Source of the DNA: Pedococcus cremeus
Lineage (GTDB): Bacteria; Actinomycetota; Actinomycetes; Actinomycetales; Dermatophilaceae
DNA: 64,000 bases
Assembly (NCBI RefSeq): GCF_900111375.1
Contig: NZ_FOHB01000008.1
Location: 186,001 to 250,000 of the forward strand
Reading direction: 5' to 3'
Each line of letters opens with the position of its first letter. The first letter of the stretch is position 1. This document shows, piece after piece, positions 42,323-50,806 of this stretch. The translations under genes were made by a program, and so were the position numbers. The notes under the pieces were generated by a model. That model was not told where the DNA came from. It worked only from the letters and a program-made list of their open reading frames with translations, and did no database searches.

Positions 42323-42700
42323 ATGACCACGCGCTTCACCTTCGGCCGCCTGCACCACGTCCAGCTCGCCATCCCCGCCGGCGGTGAAGACGCCTGCCGA
42401 GCCTTCTGGGGTGGGGTGCTGGGCATGACCGAGCTGGAGAAGCCACCCGTGCTCGCCGCCCGAGGCGGGTGCTGGTTCCGCGGCGGGGGACTCGAGGTCC
42501 ACCTCGGCGTGGAGGAACCCTTCGTTCCGGCCAGGAAGGCACACCCCGGCATCCTCGTCGAGGACCTCGACAGCCTGGGCGCAGCCCTCGACGGCGCGGG
42601 CACGGCGGTCACCTGGGACGGGGAGTTCCCCGGACACCGGCGCTTCTACGCCGCCGACCCGTTCGGGAACCGGCTGGAGTTCCTCGAACCCAGCCACTGA
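42323..42700 (+). CDS. VOC/glyoxalase-fold protein
   Basis: 125 aa from ATG 42323 (CAGGAT close upstream). A single VOC domain: LHHVQLAIPAGGEDACRAFW (first metal His), FWGGVLGMTELEKP, GLEVHLGVEEPFVPARKAHP (second), RFYAADPFGNRLEFLEP (C-terminal Glu metal ligand, D-P-x-G-N-x-x-E). The family covers glyoxalase, dioxygenases and resistance proteins such as FosA or bleomycin-binding proteins; one single domain and the absence of specific marks leave the substrate open. A typical small cytoplasmic enzyme, perhaps a dimer. Confidence 0.85.
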   Translation: MTTRFTFGRLHHVQLAIPAGGEDACRAFWGGVLGMTELEKPPVLAARGGCWFRGGGLEVHLGVEEPFVPARKAHPGILVEDLDSLGAALDGAGTAVTWDGEFPGHRRFYAADPFGNRLEFLEPSH

Positions 42701-42724
42701 CTCCCGACCCAGCGGATCGCGACC

Positions 42725-42976
42725 TCAGTCACGGCGTCGCGCAGTCCAGCGGTTGCGGTCCCTGAGGTCGAGGCCAGAGCGGCGACGCTGGCGCCCCATG
42801 GCCTCGCGGCGCCGCCGACGTGGGGATGAGCGGGTGGCCCACCACGCGAAGACGCCCAGCAGCGCGATGACGAGCAGGGCGGCACCCCAACCGCTGAGGC
42901 TCCCCACGCCCGTGCCCACGGCCGCGTCGTGCAGCGAGGCGCTCGCGTGACCGCGGAAGAGCGGAGCGTTCGGCAT
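42725..42976 (-). CDS. Small membrane protein, unknown
   Basis: 83 aa on the minus strand. An N-terminal polar segment (residues 1-30), one membrane helix (WGAALLVIALLGVFAWWATR, about 30-49), then a highly Arg-rich tail (SSPRRRRREAMGRQRRRSGL). Not recognised. It lies 23 bp downstream of the MFS transporter gene on the same strand, so it may be the last gene of the small Cys-rich protein-MFS unit. Confidence is moderate because short Arg-rich frames can be chance in GC-rich DNA. Confidence 0.5.
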   Translation of the reverse strand: MPNAPLFRGHASASLHDAAVGTGVGSLSGWGAALLVIALLGVFAWWATRSSPRRRRREAMGRQRRRSGLDLRDRNRWTARRRD

Positions 42977-42999
42977 GGCTTCTCCTCAGGCGGTTGCTG

Positions 43000-44340
43000 T
43001 CAACGAACGGTGTTCGCGGCCGCCACCCGTTGGGACTGGTCGTGCGACGGACCGCGGAGGGTCTCGTACATGCGAACGGCCACCACTAGCCCGGAGGCGG
43101 CGGTCAGTGCCGCGACGGCCCAGATGGCGGTGCGCACGCCGTAGAGGTCGGCGAGGACGCCCGACAGCAGCGCCCCGACGGCGAACCCTCCGTCGCGCCA
43201 CAGCCGGTAGACCCCTACCGAACGCGCGCGCCAAGCGGGGTGCGCCACGTCACCGATCGAGGCCAGCAGGGTGGGGTAGACCATCGCCGTACCGGCACCG
43301 AGCAGGGCGGCTGCGACCGCCCAGGCGCCGAACGTGTCACCGGCCGCGACGAGCCCGAGCGCCACGGCCTGGACCAGCATGCCGGCGACGATCAGCCACT
43401 TGCGGCCCCACCGGTCGGAGAGCGCACCGGTGACCAGCTGCCCGAGCCCCCAGACCGCGGGGTAGAGCGCCGCGAGGACGCCGATGCGGGCGACGGACAT
43501 ACCGGTCGCCGCGAAGAGCACGGGGAAGAGGCCCCACGCCAGGCCGTCGTTGAGGTTGTTGACCAGGCCCGCCTGGCTGGCCGAGGAGAGGGCGGGTTCG
43601 CGGAAGCTGGTCTGCGCGAACACCTGCCCGCTGGTGAGCTCCTCGTGCAGGTGGTCGTGCCGGCCGTCGGCGCGAGCCACGTGCCCCTTCGCCTCGAGTC
43701 GTGCGTGCTCTCGGGTCTCCCGCACCGCCACGCTCGAGAGCGCCAGGCCGAGGGCCGCGAAGGCGAGGCCGAGCAGGAAGGGGGCGGGGCGGAGCCCGTA
43801 GGTCTGCGCGAGCAGGCCGGTGACCATCGCGGTCGCGGCCACCGCGGCATACCCGGCAGCCTCGTTGAGCCCCATGGCGAGGCCACGCCGCTGGGCGCCC
43901 ACGAGGTCGATCTTCATCACGACGGTCGTCGACCACGTCAGACCCTGGCTCACGCCGAGGAGGATGTTGGCGGCGACCACCCAGGCCCACGACGGTGCCC
44001 AGATGAGCAGCAACGGCACGGGAACCGCCACCAGCCACCCCGCGACGAGCACCGGCTTGCGGCCGTAGCGGTCGGAGAGGGTGCCGGCGACGTAGTTGGC
44101 GACGGCCTTGGAGAGGCCGAAGGCCACGATGAAGGTGAGCCCGGCGGTGTAGGCGCGCAGGCCGAACTCCCGTTCGCCGAGCAGGGGCACCACGGTGCGC
44201 TCCTGCCCGAGCATGCCGCCGACGAGCGCGTTCACGACGACGAGCAGCGTGAACTGGGCGGCGTTCTGCCGCAGGCCGAGCCGCAGCTGGGGAGAGGTGC
44301 GTGCGCCAGGTGCAGCGGTGGCCGGACGCGGGCTGTTCAC
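43000..44340 (-). CDS. MFS transporter
   Basis: 446 aa, 12 helices, two-halves structure: VAGTLSDRYGRKPVLVAGWL (motif A, helix 2-3 loop G-x-x-S-D-R-x-G-R-K) and again GALSDRWGRKWLIVAGMLVQ in the second half. A His/Asp-rich loop in the middle (HVARADGRHDHLHEELTSGQ) could bind metal. It is 70 bp downstream of the small Cys-rich protein gene, which sits behind a CsoR-like palindrome, so metal or thiol-stress export is a reasonable guess. Drug/metal substrate cannot be named. Confidence 0.85.
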   Translation of the reverse strand: MNSPRPATAAPGARTSPQLRLGLRQNAAQFTLLVVVNALVGGMLGQERTVVPLLGEREFGLRAYTAGLTFIVAFGLSKAVANYVAGTLSDRYGRKPVLVAGWLVAVPVPLLLIWAPSWAWVVAANILLGVSQGLTWSTTVVMKIDLVGAQRRGLAMGLNEAAGYAAVAATAMVTGLLAQTYGLRPAPFLLGLAFAALGLALSSVAVRETREHARLEAKGHVARADGRHDHLHEELTSGQVFAQTSFREPALSSASQAGLVNNLNDGLAWGLFPVLFAATGMSVARIGVLAALYPAVWGLGQLVTGALSDRWGRKWLIVAGMLVQAVALGLVAAGDTFGAWAVAAALLGAGTAMVYPTLLASIGDVAHPAWRARSVGVYRLWRDGGFAVGALLSGVLADLYGVRTAIWAVAALTAASGLVVAVRMYETLRGPSHDQSQRVAAANTVR

Positions 44341-44409
44341 GGTGTCCTCCCTGCCCTCACGGTATGCCGCGACGCCGCCGCCAGCAGCTGGCGGCGGCGT
44401 CGCGTGTGC

Positions 44410-44583
44410 TCAGCTGCGGCCGAAGAGACGGCCGAGGAACGAGCCGCCGGCCTGGCTGGGCTCGTCGTCGTGGCCGGGGCAGCGGTCGGCGCGGGGGACG
44501 CCGGCCATGACCTGGTCGACGTGCTGGCCGCAGCCGGCCCAGGTGGTCTTGCCGCAGGTGCGGCAGGTGGCGGGACGGCACAT
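44410..44583 (-). CDS. Small Cys-rich (zinc ribbon-like) protein
   Basis: 57 aa from ATG 44583 with AAGGAGAG upstream; too short for many gene callers. MCRPATCRTCGKTTWAGCGQ has five Cys including C-x2-C; further HVDQVMAGVPRADRCPGHDD with Cys/His, then SFLGRLFGRS. The sequence type (CRTCGKTTWxGCGxH) occurs widely in actinobacteria as an unnamed small protein. It is behind the palindrome GATACCCCATGGGGTATC (44614-44631) and in front of an MFS gene, which suggests a copper- or thiol-responsive unit. Metal binding is inferred from the Cys pattern. Confidence 0.72.
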   Translation of the reverse strand: MCRPATCRTCGKTTWAGCGQHVDQVMAGVPRADRCPGHDDEPSQAGGSFLGRLFGRS

Positions 44584-44613
44584 GGTGCTCTCCTTGGTCG
44601 CTGTTGGTGCGGT

Positions 44614-44631
44614 GATACCCCATGGGGTATC
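44614..44631. promoter_or_regulatory. CsoR-like 18-bp palindromic operator
   Basis: GATACCCCATGGGGTATC, a perfect 18-bp inverted repeat 31 bp before the ATG of the small Cys-rich protein. CsoR/FrmR-family repressors bind TACCCC...GGGGTA sites. Control of copper, persulfide or formaldehyde response is the likely meaning. Confidence 0.7.
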
Positions 44632-44702
44632 TGTGGCGACTGTACGGGGAGAGGCGCGAGGGCCGCAAGTCTCCGCGCGTCCGCGGCCTCCGGCCGGGCT
44701 GC

Positions 44703-46019
44703 TCAGGCGACGCGCGGCGTGGCGCCGTGGTGGTGGTCGCGACGGTAGGTCCATCCCACGTCGATGAGTGCAGACACCGCCAGGATGGCCACGAGCGCCA
44801 GGGCGGTGACCGGCTCGTCGACGAGCGTGGTGAAGCAGAAGACCACCAGGGTCACGACCGTCGACAGCAGGGCGATGACGAGCACCCACACGTGAGCGCC
44901 GGTCTCCCGGTGCAGGCGGAAGTGCGCGAGCGTCACCAGGGAGAAGACGACGAGCGCGACGGCGCTGCCGAGCGAGGCGATGCGGCCCAGCCCGAAGAAG
45001 AGCACGAGCACCAGCGAGAAGGCGGCCATCGCCATCAGGCCGTTGGGCAGCTGGCGCCGGCCGTGGCCCAGCGACCGTCCGAACACCGGCGGGAACTGGC
45101 CCGTGCCCGCGAGGTGCTGCGAGAGACCGATCGAGGGGTAGAGCGCGGAGTTGACCGCCCCCGTCGTCGAGAACAGCGCGGTGATGACCATGAGCGCGTA
45201 GCCGGCCTCGCCGAGCGTCGGCTTGGCCGCCTCGGCCAGCGCCGTGCCTCCGGAGGCGATGACCTCGTCGACGGTCAGGGTGCCGAAGACGCCGAGCGCC
45301 ACTGCCACGTAGACGGTCGTGGCGATCGCGAGCGAGAGGAACATCGCCCGCGGCAGCTGCCGGCCCGGATCGGGAAGGTCCTTGGCGGTGAAGGTCACCA
45401 CGCCGAAGCCGAGGAAGGCGAAGAACGTCAGCGCGATGCTCGAGACGATGTCCTGCACGCTGGGGTAGCCGGACGGCGCGAGCAGCGAGGGCTGCATGTT
45501 GGCGATCGTGACGACGGCGAAGACGGCGAGGATCGCCACCACCACGTTGACGATCACGGCCTGCACTCGCGCGACGGCCTTGGAGCCGACCGCGTTCAGG
45601 GCCGTCATGGCCAGGATCACCACGCAGCCGAAGACCCTGGCCCACGTGGCGTTCTTGTCGGTGAAGACCGCGCTGGCGTAGTTGCCGAACGACACCGCGA
45701 CCATCGCGCACACGATGCCGTTGGCGGCGAAGAGCAGCCAGCTCGTGATGCCCGGGACGTGACCGCGGCCGAACCCGCGCGACAGGTACTCGAGCATCCC
45801 GCCGGCCGACGGGAACTTGGTGCCGAGCTTGGCGAACGAGTACCCCTGCAGGGCCGCGATGGCACCGGCGAGGAGGAACGAAAGCCACACCGCCGCGCCC
45901 GCCACGGCGCCGGCGGCCCCGAGAAGCGCGAAGATCCCGGCGCCCACCATGGATCCCACGCCGATGAACGCGGCCTGCATGGTGGTGAACTGCTTCTTCT
46001 CGGTCCCCGTTCGAGACAT
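44703..46019 (-). CDS. APC-family amino acid permease
   Basis: 438 aa from ATG 46019 with GGAGG at 6 nt, not the frame extending to 46172, which has no family sequence. 12 helices; VGSMVGAGIFALLGAAGAVA (helix 1, G-A-G-I-F), AGGMLEYLSRGFGRGHVPGI, and FFAFLGFGVVTFTAKDLPDP (helix 6 region). The profile fits amino-acid or amine transporters (APC superfamily). Substrate unknown. It stands alone between the palindrome-controlled unit and the LAxTG protein; both are on the same strand. Confidence 0.87.
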   Translation of the reverse strand: MSRTGTEKKQFTTMQAAFIGVGSMVGAGIFALLGAAGAVAGAAVWLSFLLAGAIAALQGYSFAKLGTKFPSAGGMLEYLSRGFGRGHVPGITSWLLFAANGIVCAMVAVSFGNYASAVFTDKNATWARVFGCVVILAMTALNAVGSKAVARVQAVIVNVVVAILAVFAVVTIANMQPSLLAPSGYPSVQDIVSSIALTFFAFLGFGVVTFTAKDLPDPGRQLPRAMFLSLAIATTVYVAVALGVFGTLTVDEVIASGGTALAEAAKPTLGEAGYALMVITALFSTTGAVNSALYPSIGLSQHLAGTGQFPPVFGRSLGHGRRQLPNGLMAMAAFSLVLVLFFGLGRIASLGSAVALVVFSLVTLAHFRLHRETGAHVWVLVIALLSTVVTLVVFCFTTLVDEPVTALALVAILAVSALIDVGWTYRRDHHHGATPRVA

Positions 46020-46140
46020 CCCGGCCTCCTCGTGGGGGTGGCCGCCGCGGGCGGCACGCCCGCACCGGTCACAGCCCTCGAGCCCAGCCTCCCCAAGGGG
46101 GTGCGGGGGCGGCTCATCCGGACAGGGCGAAACCCCGAAA

Positions 46141-46178
46141 ACGGGTGTGCCCCCGCCGTTCGGCAGGGGCACACCCGT
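46141..46178 (-). terminator. Intrinsic terminator of the LAxTG protein gene
   Basis: A 13-bp perfect stem ACGGGTGTGCCCC (46141-46153) with GGGGCACACCCGT (46166-46178), a further small stem GCCG/CGGC inside, and TTTTC on the minus-strand 3' side. It is 15 bp past the stop codon of the preceding minus-strand gene. Confidence 0.85.
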
Positions 46179-46192
46179 CGTGCGGTACGAGC

Positions 46193-47293
46193 TCAGTGGC
46201 GACGCTCGACCACCAGGTGGCGCCGGGCCAGGAGCAGGAGGGCACCCATGAAGAGCAGGGCGCCGCCGAGCGTGAGCGGGTGCCAGACGGTGGAACCCGT
46301 GTAGGCGAGCTTCTTGGCGGGTGCCGTGGTCTCGGCGCTGGCTGCGGTGCTCGCCGCGACCGTCGACGTGCGGGTGGTTGCGGTCGAGGTGTCCACGGCC
46401 CCGGTGTCAGGGCCCGCCGTGGTCGTGGTCTTGACCGGAGCCGAGGTCGTGGTCTTGACGGGTGCGCTGGTCGTCGTGGTCTCGACGGGAGCCGACGTGG
46501 TGGTGGTCTCGACCGGTGCGCTGGTGGTGGTCGTCTCCACCGGGGCCGAGGTGGTGGTCGTCTCGACAGGGGCTGAGGTCGTCGTGGTGGTCGTCTCCAC
46601 GGGAGCCGAGGTCGTCGTGGTGGTCGTCTCCACGGGAGCCGAGGTCGTCGTGGTGGTCTCGCCCGGCGCGCTGGTCGTCGAGGTCTCGGACGGCGCGGTC
46701 GTGGTGGTGGTCTCGGACGGCGCGGTCGTGGTGGTGGTCTCGGACGGCGCGGTCGTGGTGGTGGTCTCCGACGGCGCGGTCGTGGTGGTGGTCTCCGACG
46801 GTGCGGTGGTGGTCGAGGTCTCGGACGGTGCGGTCGTGGTGCTGGTCTCCGACGGAGCGGTGGTCGTCGAGGTCTCGGACGGCGCGGTGGTCGTCGAGGT
46901 CTCGGACGGCGCGGTCGTGGTGGTGGTCTCCGACGGAGCAGTGGTCGTCGTCGTGGAGGTGGTCGTCGTGGTGGTGCTCGGGCTCGGGTTCTCGGCCTGG
47001 CAACGAGCAGTGAAGTCCGCGTCGCTCTCCCCGTCGTTGGGGAAGAAGTCGCGGGGGTGGTTGCCGTGTCCGCCGTCTGTCGCCGGGTCACCCACCTTCT
47101 GCACCTGGTAGACGCCGCCCCCGTAGTGGCAGACCAGGTCCTTTCCTGCAGGGCCGGCAAAGGCCGAGACGGTGGGGAAGACCATCATGGCGAGTCCCAG
47201 CGCGCCCGCCGCGATGGCCGCACGGGTCTTCGCCAGGCCGGCCTCGGCCCACAGGCCGCTCGGGTGGGGAACGGCAGAAACGTGCTTGGTCAT
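46193..47293 (-). CDS. Cell-wall-anchored Thr/Pro-rich stalk protein (LAxTG sorting signal)
   Basis: 366 aa from ATG 47293 (AGGGG upstream). A signal-peptide-like helix (about residues 20-45), a short Cys/His-containing head (KDLVCHYGGGVYQVQKVGDP with NHPRDFFPNDGESDADFTAR C), then a long stalk of 27-bp repeats (9 aa, TTTTAPSET, about ten copies, followed by about nine SAPVETTTT copies). The C-terminus has KKLAYTG, then a hydrophobic helix and RRHLVVERRH, a class E sortase signal (LAxTG). It is likely a surface-exposed, possibly O-glycosylated stalk; a protein O-mannosyltransferase is encoded 1 kb downstream. DNA repeats span about 46430-46970. Confidence 0.82.
   Translation of the reverse strand: MTKHVSAVPHPSGLWAEAGLAKTRAAIAAGALGLAMMVFPTVSAFAGPAGKDLVCHYGGGVYQVQKVGDPATDGGHGNHPRDFFPNDGESDADFTARCQAENPSPSTTTTTTSTTTTTAPSETTTTTAPSETSTTTAPSETSTTTAPSETSTTTAPSETSTTTAPSETTTTTAPSETTTTTAPSETTTTTAPSETTTTTAPSETSTTSAPGETTTTTSAPVETTTTTTSAPVETTTTTTSAPVETTTTSAPVETTTTSAPVETTTTSAPVETTTTSAPVKTTTSAPVKTTTTAGPDTGAVDTSTATTRTSTVAASTAASAETTAPAKKLAYTGSTVWHPLTLGGALLFMGALLLLARRHLVVERRH
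46430..46970. repeat. 27-bp tandem repeats in the stalk protein
   Basis: Array of about ten near-identical units coding TTTTAPSET, then a second array coding SAPVETTTT. The codon-level drift shows these are coding repeats under length variation by slippage or recombination. They are not a CRISPR array: there are no unique spacers. Confidence 0.85.
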
Positions 47294-47631
47294 GGGAACC
47301 CCTGCTAGTCGACGGATTTCGTACCTCTGGCGTCGAACAGTGCCCAGCGCCACTGGAAAGGTCAAGAGAAGGTAAAGAGACCGTCAGTGGAAGGTATGGC
47401 GGTTCTGGAAACTGTAAAGCGAGGCAAGGGGAGGCATCCGGGCACAAAAGGGGTCAGAGGTGCCTGTCGATGTGGGCGCATGTGTGCCGGTTTCACCCCC
47501 TTCGTCGGCTCCGGGGCCGGCATGAGGGCGCACCCAAAACTCAACCAAAAGTACTAGCCAGCACGAGGTCTGACGGTCGAGCTGCCCGCGGACGGTGTGC
47601 AGTCGTGTCGAGGGGGGCCAGGCCCACTGAC
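47294..47631. other. Gene-free stretch (338 bp)
   Basis: Between the stalk protein start and the UdgX stop. It should carry the promoter of the stalk gene; no specific element was recognised. Confidence 0.35.
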
Positions 47632-48303
47632 TCAGCCGACGGCTGCCGAGGCCACCTTCAGGTCGGCCACGAAAGCGGCGTAGTCCTCGTCGCGCTGCCG
47701 GGACCGCAGCACCGCCGATGGGTGCGTGGTGGCGACGACCGTCTTCGGCGGGTGCGCGAGCTCGAGCTTCGTCTCCTCCCAGCCCATCGACCTGCCCCGC
47801 GCGGCGCCGACGCGGAACGAGGGGCCGAACACCGCCTGCCCTGCGGTCGCCCCCAGCACCACGACCACCTGCGGCCTCACGACCTCGAGCTCGGCGAGCA
47901 GCCACGGCCCACAGGCGGTGACCTGCCACCGGCTCGGGGACTGGTGGATGCGCTGCTTGCCGCGCGTGCCCGAGAACCGGAAGTGCTTGACCGCGTTGGT
48001 GCGAAAGACCGTGGTGGCCGCGATGCCGGCGTCCTCGAGCGCCCGGTCGAGCAGCCGCCCAGCGGGTCCGACGAACGGCTCGCCGGCGAGGTCCTCCTTG
48101 TCGCCGGGCTGCTCGCCGATGACCATGAGCCGGGCGTCCCGCGGGCCGTCCCCGACCACGGCCTGGGTCGCGTCGCGGAAGAGGTCGCAGCCCTCGCACG
48201 CCTGGGCGCTGGTGCGGATGGCCGACAGCGAGAGGCGTTCGGGCACCCAGGGGCCCCCGCCCGGGTAGTCCGCCCGGTCCTTCGTCGAACCCGCGCTGGG
48301 CAT
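47632..48303 (-). CDS. udgX: UdgX-type uracil-DNA glycosylase (family 4 relative)
   Basis: 223 aa from ATG 48303 with GTGAGGAC upstream. [4Fe-4S] cluster Cys in AQACEGCDLFRDATQAVVGD and again ACGPWLLAELEVVRPQVVVV (C). Motif 1 is GEQPGDKEDLAGEPFVGPAG, in which family 4 has G-E-A/G-P-G. A loop RGKQRIHQSP (about residues 115-124) resembles the R-R-I-H-x-x-P loop of M. smegmatis UdgX, whose His forms a covalent bond to the abasic site. The closing motif is THPSAVLRSR. It removes uracil from DNA, with a covalent complex expected if the His is kept. Confidence 0.82.
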   Translation of the reverse strand: MPSAGSTKDRADYPGGGPWVPERLSLSAIRTSAQACEGCDLFRDATQAVVGDGPRDARLMVIGEQPGDKEDLAGEPFVGPAGRLLDRALEDAGIAATTVFRTNAVKHFRFSGTRGKQRIHQSPSRWQVTACGPWLLAELEVVRPQVVVVLGATAGQAVFGPSFRVGAARGRSMGWEETKLELAHPPKTVVATTHPSAVLRSRQRDEDYAAFVADLKVASAAVG

Positions 48304-48356
48304 GTCCTCACTCTGGACCGGTGCGCCCCGAGCGGCCAGTCAGACGCCGGTCCAGC

Positions 48357-49919
48357 TCAGATCCAGCTGGGGAACCACATCCGGTTCGACCAGTCGGGCT
48401 GGGGGATGACCTGGGCGGTGTAGATGGGCCAGAAGAAGGCGAACAGGGCCAGGGTCAGCAGGCAGAAGCCGCCAACGGCAGCCAGTCCCCACTGCCGTCG
48501 TCGCAGCGACGCGGTCCGCGGCCCGAGCCACAGCCCCAGCACGAACACCACCCCCAGCACCACCCACGGCTCGAAGGCGATCTCGTAGAACGAGTAGATG
48601 GTGCGGTGCTGGTAGTTGAACCAGGGCAGGTAGCCGCCGATGAGGCCGGCGACCACCGCGCCGGCGCGCCAGTCGCGCCGCACCAGCCAGTAGTAGAGGA
48701 GGACGAACACCGCGATGGTGCCCAGCCACCAGATCGAGACGGTGCCGATCGAGGTGATCGCCTTGGAGCACTGCTCGACCGTGCAGCCGTCCTGCCCGCG
48801 CTTGGGCCCCTCGTAGAAGAACGAGGTCGGCCGCCCCTGCACCAGCCACGACCACGGGTTGGTCTTGTACGGGTGGTCCGAGGTCAGCCCGACGTGGAAG
48901 GCGTAGACCTCCTGGTGGTACTTCCACAGCGACCGCAGCGGTGCCGGCACCCAGCTCCAGCCCCAGTCGGGGTGCTGCGTCGCCCACTGCCGGTCGTAGC
49001 CGGCCGTGGAACGGAACCACCCCGCCCATGACACGAGGTAGGTGGCGACGGCGGTGCCCACCATCGCCAGCGCCGCGAACAGCCCGTCCTTGACAACGGC
49101 AGCCCGGAACCAGTGGCGCACCCCGACGGCCCGTCGGGCGCCGATGTCCCACCACACCGTCATCACCCCGAAGGCGATGAGGAAGAACAGGCCCGACCAC
49201 TTCGTGCCGGCCGCCAGGCCGAGGCTGAGCCCCGCTACCCAGCGCCAGGGGCGCAGGCCGAGCCAGGGGCCCCAGCCGAGCCGTGAGGAGTCACCGGTGG
49301 GGGCCCGGGCCGCGACCCGCTCGGCGAGCATCGCGCGCGAGCGGTCGCGGTCGATGAGCAGCGCGCAGAACCCTGCCAGCGCGAAGAACATGACGATGAT
49401 GTCGAGCAGCCCGGTGCGCGAGTGCACGAAATGGTGGCCCTCGAACGCGAGCAGGAAGGCTGCGACGGTGCCCAGCAGCGTGGAGCCGAACATGCGTCGC
49501 GCGGCGCGGCCGATCATGAGGATCGACAGCGTGCCGAGCAGTGCCACCGAGAAGCGCCAGCCCCACGACGACGTCTGCCCGAAGAGCCACTCGCCCACGC
49601 CGATGACCCACTTGCCCACCGGTGGGTGGACCACCAGGTCGCCCTCGCTGCCGAAGACGTCAGGGGTGCCGTGCGTGAACAGCTCGTCGGGCTTCTTGAG
49701 GCTGTCGGGCACCCGCATCTCCACGCCGTAGCGCAGCAGCGAGACGCCCTGCTTGACGTAGTAGGTCTCGTCGAAGACCAGCTGATGCGGACGGTCCAGC
49801 GCCCAGAACCGCATCACCCCACCGACCAGCGCGACGACCAGTGGGCCGAACCAGCCCCAGAACCGGTCGGTGGGCCGGAAGCCGAGCAGGCGGGATCGCA
49901 GCTGCTCGGTGCGCGTCAT
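48357..49919 (-). CDS. pmt: Protein O-mannosyltransferase (PMT, GT39)
   Basis: 520 aa from ATG 49919. TACGAT (49932-49927) lies 7 nt upstream, a leaderless layout; ATG 49928 is another candidate that would overlap this -10. Ten or more helices; DE motif RPHQLVFDETYYVKQGVSLL (about residues 46-65) in the first extracytoplasmic loop, HPPVGKWVIGVGEWLFGQTS, and EGHHFVHSRTGLLDIIVMFF. It transfers mannose from polyprenyl-phosphate-mannose to exported Ser/Thr-rich proteins; the M. tuberculosis homologue is Rv1002c. A Thr-rich stalk protein gene nearby is a possible client. It is divergent from rsmI. Confidence 0.92.
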   Translation of the reverse strand: MTRTEQLRSRLLGFRPTDRFWGWFGPLVVALVGGVMRFWALDRPHQLVFDETYYVKQGVSLLRYGVEMRVPDSLKKPDELFTHGTPDVFGSEGDLVVHPPVGKWVIGVGEWLFGQTSSWGWRFSVALLGTLSILMIGRAARRMFGSTLLGTVAAFLLAFEGHHFVHSRTGLLDIIVMFFALAGFCALLIDRDRSRAMLAERVAARAPTGDSSRLGWGPWLGLRPWRWVAGLSLGLAAGTKWSGLFFLIAFGVMTVWWDIGARRAVGVRHWFRAAVVKDGLFAALAMVGTAVATYLVSWAGWFRSTAGYDRQWATQHPDWGWSWVPAPLRSLWKYHQEVYAFHVGLTSDHPYKTNPWSWLVQGRPTSFFYEGPKRGQDGCTVEQCSKAITSIGTVSIWWLGTIAVFVLLYYWLVRRDWRAGAVVAGLIGGYLPWFNYQHRTIYSFYEIAFEPWVVLGVVFVLGLWLGPRTASLRRRQWGLAAVGGFCLLTLALFAFFWPIYTAQVIPQPDWSNRMWFPSWI

Positions 49920-49926
49920 GGCCGCC

Positions 49927-49932
49927 ATCGTA
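49927..49932 (-). promoter_or_regulatory. Leaderless-type -10 of pmt
   Basis: TACGAT on the minus strand with 7 nt to ATG 49919 and no Shine-Dalgarno. Confidence 0.5.
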
Positions 49933-49963
49933 GAGGGGCCGGGTGGCCTGAGAGGATCAGCCG

Positions 49964-50806
49964 GTGACCGCCAGCACCGGTGTCCTCGTTCTCGCCGCAA
50001 CTCCGATCGGCGACCCCCGCGACGCGGCGCCCCGTCTGGGGCAGGAGCTCGCGACCGCCGACGTCGTGGCCGCCGAGGACACCCGCCGCCTCAAGCGGCT
50101 GTGCGCCGACCTCGGCGTCACGCCCCGCGGGGCCGTGCTGAGCTACCACGAGCACAACGAGGCGAGCCGCACCCCCGAGCTGGTCGACCGCCTTCGGGCG
50201 GGGGAGCGCGTCGTCGTGGTGACCGACGCGGGTATGCCGTCGGTGTCGGACCCGGGCTACCGCCTGGTCACCGCCGCGGTCGAGGCCGACGTCGTCGTCA
50301 CCTGTGTGCCGGGCCCGAGCGCGGTGCTCATGGCGCTCGCGGTGTCGGGGCTCCCGGTCGACCGGTTCTGCTTCGAGGGGTTCCTGCCGCGCAAGGGCGG
50401 TGAGCGGTCGCGCACGCTGGCGACGCTGGCCGACGAGCGCCGCACGATGGTCTTCTTCGAGGCGCCGCACCGCATCGAGGCGGCACTCCGCGCCATGGCC
50501 GACGCCTTCGGCCCGCAGCGCCCGGCCGCGGTGTGCCGTGAGCTGACCAAGACCTACGAGGAGGTGCGCCGCGGCGGCCTCGCCGAGCTCGCGGACTGGG
50601 CGGCCGAGGGCGTCAGGGGCGAGATCACCGTCGTGGTCGGCGGGGCCACCGCCCGGGCGACGTCCGTGGAGGAGGTGCTGCCCGGCATACAGGAGAGGGT
50701 CGCCGCAGGCGAGCGCCTCAAGGACGTGTGTGCCGACGTGGCCGCGCAGACCGGCCTGTCGAAGAAGGCGCTCTACGACGCGGCTTTGGCGGCGCGACAG
50801 GCCTAG
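49964..50806 (+). CDS. rsmI: 16S rRNA (cytidine-1402-2'-O)-methyltransferase RsmI
   Basis: 280 aa from GTG 49964 (GAGAGG upstream). Tetrapyrrole methylase fold: VLVLAATPIGDPRDAAPRLG (P-I-G-N/D loop), AEDTRRLKRL, YHEHNEASRTPELVDRL, VVVTDAGMPSVSDPGYRLV (G-x-P-x-x-S-D-P-G) and CFEGFLPRKGGERSRTL. The C-terminal part ends SKKALYDAALAARQA as in RsmI. It methylates C1402 of 16S rRNA with SAM. rsmI divergent from pmt is the order of M. tuberculosis Rv1003-Rv1002c. It ends tail-to-tail with the CPBP gene, overlapping 4 bp. Confidence 0.95.
   Translation: MTASTGVLVLAATPIGDPRDAAPRLGQELATADVVAAEDTRRLKRLCADLGVTPRGAVLSYHEHNEASRTPELVDRLRAGERVVVVTDAGMPSVSDPGYRLVTAAVEADVVVTCVPGPSAVLMALAVSGLPVDRFCFEGFLPRKGGERSRTLATLADERRTMVFFEAPHRIEAALRAMADAFGPQRPAAVCRELTKTYEEVRRGGLAELADWAAEGVRGEITVVVGGATARATSVEEVLPGIQERVAAGERLKDVCADVAAQTGLSKKALYDAALAARQA

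Noticed and set aside
46430-46970. CRISPR-like tandem repeats
   Set aside because: The units are coding (Thr/Pro/Ser repeats) without unique spacers, and no cas gene is near.
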